64,000 nt of DNA from Adiantum capillus-veneris. Its lineage: Eukaryota > Streptophyta > Polypodiopsida > Polypodiales > Pteridaceae. This document shows positions 57,830 through 64,000 of this stretch, piece by piece (the first letter of the stretch is position 1; every line of letters begins with the position of its first letter). Where the stretch lies: positions 29,607,013 through 29,671,012 of the forward strand of contig CM043968.1 in the NCBI GenBank assembly GCA_014529385.2. Reading direction: 5' to 3'. The notes below the pieces were generated by a model. The model was given only the letters and a program-made list of their open reading frames with translations. It ran no database searches and was not told the DNA's origin. The position numbers and the translations under genes are program-made.

Positions 57830-59095
57830 AAATCAAGAGGAGTTAGAGTTGTCTAATTTCCTAAATGGATTCCAAGATGTTTTCATTGATGACATATCTA
57901 GTGAGCTACCTCCAAAATGAGGGGATGATGACCATGCAATAGAGATTCTACTAGGAAGCTCACCACCTAATAAACCTCCTTATTGAGTTTCACAAGCTCG
58001 ACAAGTGGAGATCATGAGGCAAGTGCATGAATTGGTGGAAAAAGGGATGGTGAGGCCTAGATCCTCTCCATGCTGCTCACTAGTACTTTTAGTACAAAAG
58101 AAAGATGGCACATATCACATGTGTGTCAACTATAAGAGCACTAAATAGGATCACTATTAAATAAATAAATAAAAATTTCTCATGCCACGGGTAGAAGATA
58201 TTTGATAAGCTACAAGTTTTGGCTGACAAATGCTCCAATCGCATTCAAACTCACGATGGACAAAAATCTTTAGGCCACTCAAATTCTCTTGAGGAGTGCA
58301 AGTGACACCTCCAGGTAATCTTTCAAGTTGTGAGAGAGAATAAGATTTTCATTAATCAAAGAAAAGTGAATTTTTCCTACAAGAGATTCAATATTTAGGT
58401 CACGTTATCTCTCAAGATGGTACCTGTATGGATCCATCAAAGTTGGAGATAATAAAAGCATGGCCTAATCCAAGAAATCTACATGAGCTAAGAAGCTTTA
58501 TTGGTATGTGTGCATACTATAGAAGCTTCATAGAAAAATTCTCTCAAATAACACGACCATTGCATGACTTAACAAAGAAGAACGCTAAGTACTCATGGAC
58601 TGCTAAAGGACAAAATGCTTTTGACAAGCTCAAAGAGAAGCTTACCTCCCAACCTGTCCTTATGCTTCCGGATCTCTCAAAACCATTTGAGGTCCAATGT
58701 GATGCTTGTGGTGATTGCCTTGGAGCAGTTTCGCTTCAAGAAGGGCCTTCCATAGCATATGAGAGCCAAAGGCTCAATGCTGATGAATGGTTCTTGCGCA
58801 TATACGGAAAAGAGCTTTTAGCTATTCTACATGCCGTCGACAAATGGAAGCACTATCTCTTGGGGGCTCCATTCATCCTATGAATGGATCACAAAGCTTC
58901 AAGAACTTCATGACGCAAACCAAGCTCTTCGACAAACAAATGAGGTGGGAAAATTCTGTTTCGCAATTTAAATTTCATATTGCTCACATTGCTGGCAAGC
59001 ACAATCAAGTGGTCGATGCACTTTCACGATGGCCAAGGGTAAATGTGGTGTCTATAGCAGCTCACAATCATCTACCTTTTATGATAGATGAGTGA
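57830..59095 (+). pseudogene. gypsy-2 RT remnant and RNase H
   Basis: 57,840-58,420 is a heavily deleted RT ('VEKGMVRPRSSPCCSLVLLVQKKDG' visible near 58,035-58,110; the YxDD region is missing). Frame 58,428-58,883 is the RT connection and RNase H ('LHELRSFIGMCAYYRSFI', 'FEVQCDACGDCLGAVSLQEG', 'YGKELLAILHAVDKWKHYLLG'). Frame 58,787-59,095 carries on with 'FKFHIAHIAGKHNQVVDALSR'. The RT is clearly non-functional. Confidence 0.85.
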
Positions 59096-60150
59096 CATGC
59101 TACTGGCCAAGAATTTAAGTAGATAATTACAGTCTTTGCATTAAGGAAGTAAAAAAAGAACCATTCACCTTGGAGGATGGTTGTCTTCCAAATGGCAATA
59201 GGCTATGTGTTACTCACCCATACAATAAGAAAGTCAAGTATGAATCCCATGCTTCTCATTATGCGGGCAAAGAAGGATTCCATAATCTACTCTTCAAGGA
59301 GTAGAAATGTATTTCTGCTGTTCTACCATGAAAAGTAAACATACAAGAGTATGTTTCAAAACACATTGTGTATCAAAAATAAAAATTTGTCCGAGGGAAG
59401 CAACTTGGATTGTTTCAGTCGACAGGCTTCGCAAAAAAACACATTGTATGCCTGTCAAAAAGACTATTAAGGCACATCAAACAACAACCCTCTTTAGATA
59501 TCAAATTTTCAAGTATCATGGCTTGCCAACATCCATAGTGTTGGACAAAGATCCTAGAATGACCAATAATTTCTAGAAGGGTCTCTTTGAGAATCTAGGA
59601 AGTAGATTAAATTTCTCTTTCGGCCTATCATCCACAAACGGATGATGAAAGTGAAATAACTAATCTAACGATTCTTGAATCGTGACTAAAAGCCTATGTC
59701 ATGGAAGTAGACCAATGTTCTCAATGAGAGAAGTACCTACCTCTTATAGAGTATGCGTACAATGACATTGTACATACTTCTATGGGGAAAGAACCTTTCG
59801 AGGTTAAAAAGGGAAGATCCAAAATTACCTTACTACTTAAAGTATATGGGAAGATCTTCGATGCTGATGAATATAGCCAAGACTTACAAGAATCTTTTCC
59901 AAAGATTGAAAAGGTTATATCCATCTCACAGCAAAGGCAAAAAGGGTTGTTGCTAATAAGCACAGAAGAGCCTTAACCTTTAACAAAAATGATTGGGTCT
60001 TGCTAAAGTTTATCAAGGCTCATCTAAGGCTTACTGCGGGCAAGAATCCTACAAGCCACCAAGAGTATTATGCTAAACCAACAAAAAAGATACTATGGTC
60101 CTTTCTTTTAAAATTCTTAAGCCAATCAATGAGATGGATTATTAGTTAAA
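59096..60150 (+). pseudogene. gypsy-2 integrase remnant
   Basis: 59,150-59,320 is a decayed zinc-binding part. Frame 59,307-59,576 holds a decayed core ending 'FKYHGLPTSIVLDKDPRMTNNF', equivalent to the second catalytic Asp segment. 59,950-60,140 resembles the C-terminal 'hRR...W V LLK' region of gypsy integrases. Many stops and shifts. Confidence 0.7.
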
Positions 60151-60445
60151 GTTTCCCAACCATTGACTCATTCACAATGCTAACCATGTGAGCCTACTCA
60201 AGCCTTACAAAGGAGACCCACCAAAAGAACCAACAATGGAGGACCCGCCAGAGATCAAAGATCAAGAAGAGGTGTTGTAGCCCGAATCAATTCTTCGACA
60301 CGAAGACAAGGTACTAAGAAATGGTAACGTTATCCAATGATATATTGTTAGGTTTAAGAATTATACTTTTAAAGATGCTAGAGGGATGCAAATTATCCAT
60401 TGTTAGAAAAGAGTTCTTTCTCTCAAAGAGGAAAAAGAGGAGATA

Positions 60446-61219
60446 TGTCCAAATGAAATAATTAAATAATACGAGAGAGAGAGAGAGAGGTGTGGACCAA
60501 GCATGAGAGGGGGGTATACTCTCCCACACACGCACACACACACATTCTCTCATTGTGTGGAGTGCAAAGTGCAAGAGCTTCATCTCCTTCTCCAAGCTTG
60601 TTGAGAAGTGGAGAGCCTACACCAACACTCTTGGCTATGGAATGCAAATCCAACCAAGAGCCATGCTTCGATGATTAAGCTTGCCAACTTCTTCATATTC
60701 ATTACTATGCTATTATGCTATGCTAAGAAAGAAGAGTGATGATAAGTGAGGAACTATTTTTTTCTCCTATGGATGAATCTTCTTCCTCTTCCATACCCTC
60801 ATTCCCCACTAGCTCTCTCCACCTTCGAAGGTGTTTGAGGCCTTGGGACTGAGGCTTGGGATAGTTAATTCTTTTTTCAAAGTTTATATTATTCTTGTGA
60901 TGCATGAAGCTTTCCATCTTCTTAGCATCACCAAGGTCACAAGGAACACAAAGATTACATTGTACCAAGTCTCTATTGATGGGAGAATCTATAATACAAA
61001 CGCCTTTTGGAGGGGGACTAGCTCCAAGTAAATCAGGTCCTCAACTATTGTCATGTTCTCTAATACTCTCTCTCTTGCAAAAGTATTGTTCATGCCAAGT
61101 TAATTAAGTACTATGTTTATGTTGCTACCATCTATGTTCTCAAAGTGATCTCACAAAAATTCTCACTCTATTTCTCTTAATTCTGCTATTTTCAACATTC
61201 ATAGGCCATTTCCATTACA
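60446..61219 (+). repeat. gypsy-2 3' LTR (about 774 bp)
   Basis: Begins TGTCC just after a purine tract ('agaggaaaaagaggagata') and ends 'ccattaca' at 61,219, the same end as the 5' remnant at 31,366. TG...CA ends support an LTR. Contains a (GA)n stretch at 60,474-60,490. The 5' boundary is less certain because the other LTR is nearly all deleted. Confidence 0.6.
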
Positions 61220-61222
61220 ATG

Positions 61223-61312
61223 GGCATATATACAATGCACATAGTGAGGGAAAAAATATGCCAGCGGTCCTAACTAGGTTCATACACATCGCTACCACAT
61301 GTATATGGTACA
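61223..61312 (-). mobile_element. copia LTR fragment
   Basis: About 90 bp that match, with substitutions, the end of the copia LTRs: 'tatatacaatgc' then 'gggaaaaaat', 'gcggtcct', 'ttcacacacatc'-like and 'acatgtatatggta' in the same order as 34,307-34,405. It directly follows the gypsy-2 LTR end. Probably a truncated old relative. Confidence 0.7.
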
Positions 61313-61319
61313 TCATGAC

Positions 61320-62270
61320 GAATGTAGCAACCGACTACAAAAATGGGTGCTCTTTTTGGTGTCATAAGTTTCAGCCATACATAGCGTTTGTGCTTGCCAT
61401 CTTTCACAATTGATACAAAATCTTCCATTCCTTTCTTAACCATACATGCTACCCCTCATTTCCCTCTTCATTGCTTTAGATTCTTTGACCACATCAATGA
61501 ATGTGCATTTTAATCCTCTATAATCCTTTAATCCTTTGTGTATCATGCTTCCAAGTTTCAACAAGAAGTACATCGGCTTTCCTTGTTAGTTCATCTATGC
61601 AAAACCCCGCATTCCATGGGTATCCATTGCAATTCGAAAAGCAAAATTTCAATTGTAACTTGCCCTCATAGGTCACACATTCCTATTTGATCGAGGGACT
61701 TGTCTCCTTCTTGGGCACATTTTCTTCATGAGAGATCTCCTTATTCCTCTCCTCATATGCCTTGCGACGCATACTTTGTTGCTTAATAGTGTGATCTTCA
61801 CATACAAAGATTTTGCATCTCTCAAATAGATCCAACTATTATCAAGGATAATATTTTGTTTGGTCTCATTTGCCATGGTGTATACAATTGGCCATTCTCT
61901 CGAGTGAGGATCTCCTTGCTTACACACTCTATGTGCTCTGTAAACCATAACTCCTGACATGCCAAAGTCAAAGTGGGTTTGGAAGAAATCTCTGATAACA
62001 ATGGCAAGAGAAGTAGGTGTCTCTAACTTCTCTTCGGGAATTCCATGAATAACAATGTTCTTGGAAAGTAGCTCCCGTTCCTTCAACTCCTCTACATCCA
62101 CATTCTCAACGTTCTTTGTTTGAGCCATAGCTTGCATGAGGGAGGAATTAGGATCCACATTTCCACATACATCAACCCAAGACTTGTTTGTACATACATT
62201 TTTCATATGGCATACATCCTGGATCATGGTGTCAACTTTCTCCTTTTTCAATACATGGTCATGCTCTACT
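61320..62270 (-). pseudogene. non-LTR (LINE-like) remnant: ORF1-like protein and endonuclease start
   Basis: Minus-strand frame 62,488-61,673, counted from about 62,270 after a simple repeat, encodes a helical segment followed by 'ELLSKNIVIHGIPEEKLETP' and 'VYRAHRVCKQGDPHSREWPIVYTM'. The pattern resembles the RRM-like ORF1 region of L1-type elements ('NIVIHGIPE', 'R.HR.G', 'RP'). Further 3', at 61,540-61,600, decayed sequence reads 'ADVLLVETWKHD', resembling the start of an APE-type endonuclease. No RT is in view. Assignment is by motif only. Confidence 0.5.
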
Positions 62271-62297
62271 TTGCTCATGCACTCCTTCAAATCATGC

Positions 62298-62302
<5 letters not shown>

Positions 62303-62370
<68 letters not shown>
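62303..62370. repeat. (AG)n microsatellite, ~68 bp
   Basis: Uninterrupted AG repeat from 62,303 to about 62,370. It extends the LINE-like frame artificially as a Ser-Leu repeat on the minus strand and an Arg-Glu repeat on the plus strand; neither is likely to be real protein. Confidence 0.95.
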
Positions 62371-62372
<2 letters not shown>

Positions 62373-62679
62373 TCAAGACACGCAAGTGCACACTTGCGCA
62401 AGAGGCTCACCTTGAACCTGTTGCACCCTTGGCAGTGTGCATATGACTGCAACTCAGCACGCACACACACAAATACATAGAAATGCAAATATGTCTTCTA
62501 CATATTGAATGACACTCTTGCCTAGCAGTGCTCATTCTGGCTATTGGAGAAAGCATTACATATTGCACTTCTAATTTTCCTCATCCATATTGTGCTATCT
62601 AGATAGTATTCAGATGTAACTTTTAGTATCACAAGTCATTTGGGTGTTTGAAAAACGTTTAATATAAACTTCCTTTCTT

Positions 62680-62684
<5 letters not shown>

Positions 62685-62729
<45 letters not shown>
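62685..62729. repeat. (CT)n microsatellite, ~45 bp
   Basis: Uninterrupted CT repeat in a gene-free stretch (62,490-63,110). That stretch also contains a ~30-bp imperfect direct repeat 'tcaagactctacaccctcttgtaggttcaacc' (62,783 and 62,834). Confidence 0.95.
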
Positions 62730-62731
<2 letters not shown>

Positions 62732-63202
62732 AGCGTGATGTAGCATGACTAATTGTCGGACAGAATGAATGGCCCTTGTAGTCAAGACTCTACACCCTCT
62801 TGTAGGTTCAACCCATCGGACATGAGTGTGATCAAGACTCTATACCTTCTTATAGGCTCAACCTACCAGACATTTGTGTGCCCTTTAGAGATTACAACCA
62901 TTGCAAGGCACTAAACCTATGGCTTCCTTTTCCTTGCTTTCTGTTCGTGAGTGCATCCTCTATCGCCTATAGAGAACTTCATGCTTCCTATAGAGAACCT
63001 CTTCATTAATATCGATGCCTACTAATGTTCATTCAAAATATCAATCTTGATTAGGCCAAATCCTTGACTCGTTTCAGCTAGCGGCCATCTTCTACAATAA
63101 GAGAGCTATAGAGAGTGTGTGTGAGAGAGAGCATGCCGCATGACAGCACTTGGCAGCTGGTTCTTAGTGGTATGTGTCAATACATTTGTGTGCATAGGAA
63201 GT

Positions 63203-63920
<718 letters not shown>

Positions 63921-64000
63921 ATGGCCCCAAGCAAGAAATCGGTGGTGGAATCTAATGAGGTTAGAATGATATTTTTTTTCCAGCAAAACGGTGTGGTCTT
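63921..64000 (+). CDS. possible gene start, truncated by the window end
   Basis: ATG at 63,921 in context 'cgaagcATGGcc' opens 'MAPSKKSVVESNEVRMIFFF' and stays open to the window end (26 codons). No family can be recognised. The start resembles, perhaps by chance, the 'MAPKKQ' start at 14,556. It could also be a gag start of a retroelement. Confidence 0.3.
   Translation, partial: MAPSKKSVVESNEVRMIFFFQQNGVV

Larger units (their letters stand above)
31346..61219 (+). mobile_element. gypsy-2: degenerate Ty3/gypsy element, split by gypsy-1
   Basis: The 5' part is 31,346-32,235: a remnant LTR end, a primer site 'TGGTATCAGAGC' (31,368-31,379, initiator Met tRNA type) and a gag start 'MADNNQESRMNIDNF' at 31,778. 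The 3' part is 56,379-61,219. The order gag, zinc knuckle, protease, RT, RNase H, integrase, LTR is that of Ty3/gypsy on the plus strand. The phrase 'ttcataggccatttccattaca' ends both the 5' remnant (31,366) and the 3' LTR (61,219). Numerous stops and frameshifts mean it is not autonomous. Gypsy-1 (32,236-56,373) interrupts its gag with a TTCAC duplication. Confidence 0.8.

Noticed and set aside
62120-62446. Plus-strand frame with a long Arg-Glu repeat
   Set aside because: Artefact of the (AG)n microsatellite; a similar artefact occurs at 63,106-63,306 over the (CT)n tract.

Overview
This window looks like nuclear DNA of a land plant with a large, repeat-rich genome. Evidence seen: spliced genes with GT..AG introns, Ty3/gypsy and Ty1/copia elements with plant-type primer sites, very long CT/AG microsatellites and low gene density. 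A fern or other non-seed plant would fit the combination of repeats and unusual gene families, but that is inference and no marker gene fixes the species.

Layout. (1) Positions 385-14,480 are a satellite-like array in forward orientation. It is built from a 20-bp core (TTGGACAAGTGGTGGACCTT and variants) organised into ~425-442 bp units and, in part, a four-unit ~1.7-kb higher-order repeat. (2) Positions 14,556-20,349 hold a plus-strand gene. Exons 1-2 encode a protein with a DGQH (ParB-like) motif followed by a region resembling a permuted, beta-class DNA amino-methyltransferase with an eroded catalytic motif. Exon 3 joins in frame and encodes a SET domain, broken by a frameshift. (3) Positions 20,990-22,188 encode an FCP1/NIF-like HAD protein; a frameshifted relative lies at 27,344-28,118. 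(4) Positions 23,160-26,995 and 28,880-30,275 carry the same 20-bp core in reverse orientation, so the genes lie inside a very large, imperfect inverted arrangement of one repeat family.

(5) Positions 30,790-61,219 are nested retrotransposons. A degenerate Ty3/gypsy element ('gypsy-2', plus strand) was split by a giant Ty3/gypsy element ('gypsy-1', minus strand, 32,236-56,373, target duplication TTCAC). That element was in turn split by a copia element (minus strand, 34,183-39,354, target duplication GTTGC). Gypsy-1 carries unusual cargo: two zinc-binding HHCC modules before the integrase core, a second retropepsin-like region after the integrase, a coiled-coil ORF near its 3' LTR, and seven copies of an 18-bp palindrome. 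(6) Positions 61,220-64,000 hold a copia LTR fragment, non-LTR (LINE-like) remnants on the minus strand, long microsatellites, and a possible gene start cut by the window end.

The most interesting biology is the apparent fusion of a ParB-like/DNA-methylase-like region with a SET domain, sitting next to two FCP1-like paralogs whose catalytic signatures are altered. All of it is embedded in, and its introns invaded by, one 20-bp-core repeat family. All domain assignments were made by eye from motifs; no database search was run.
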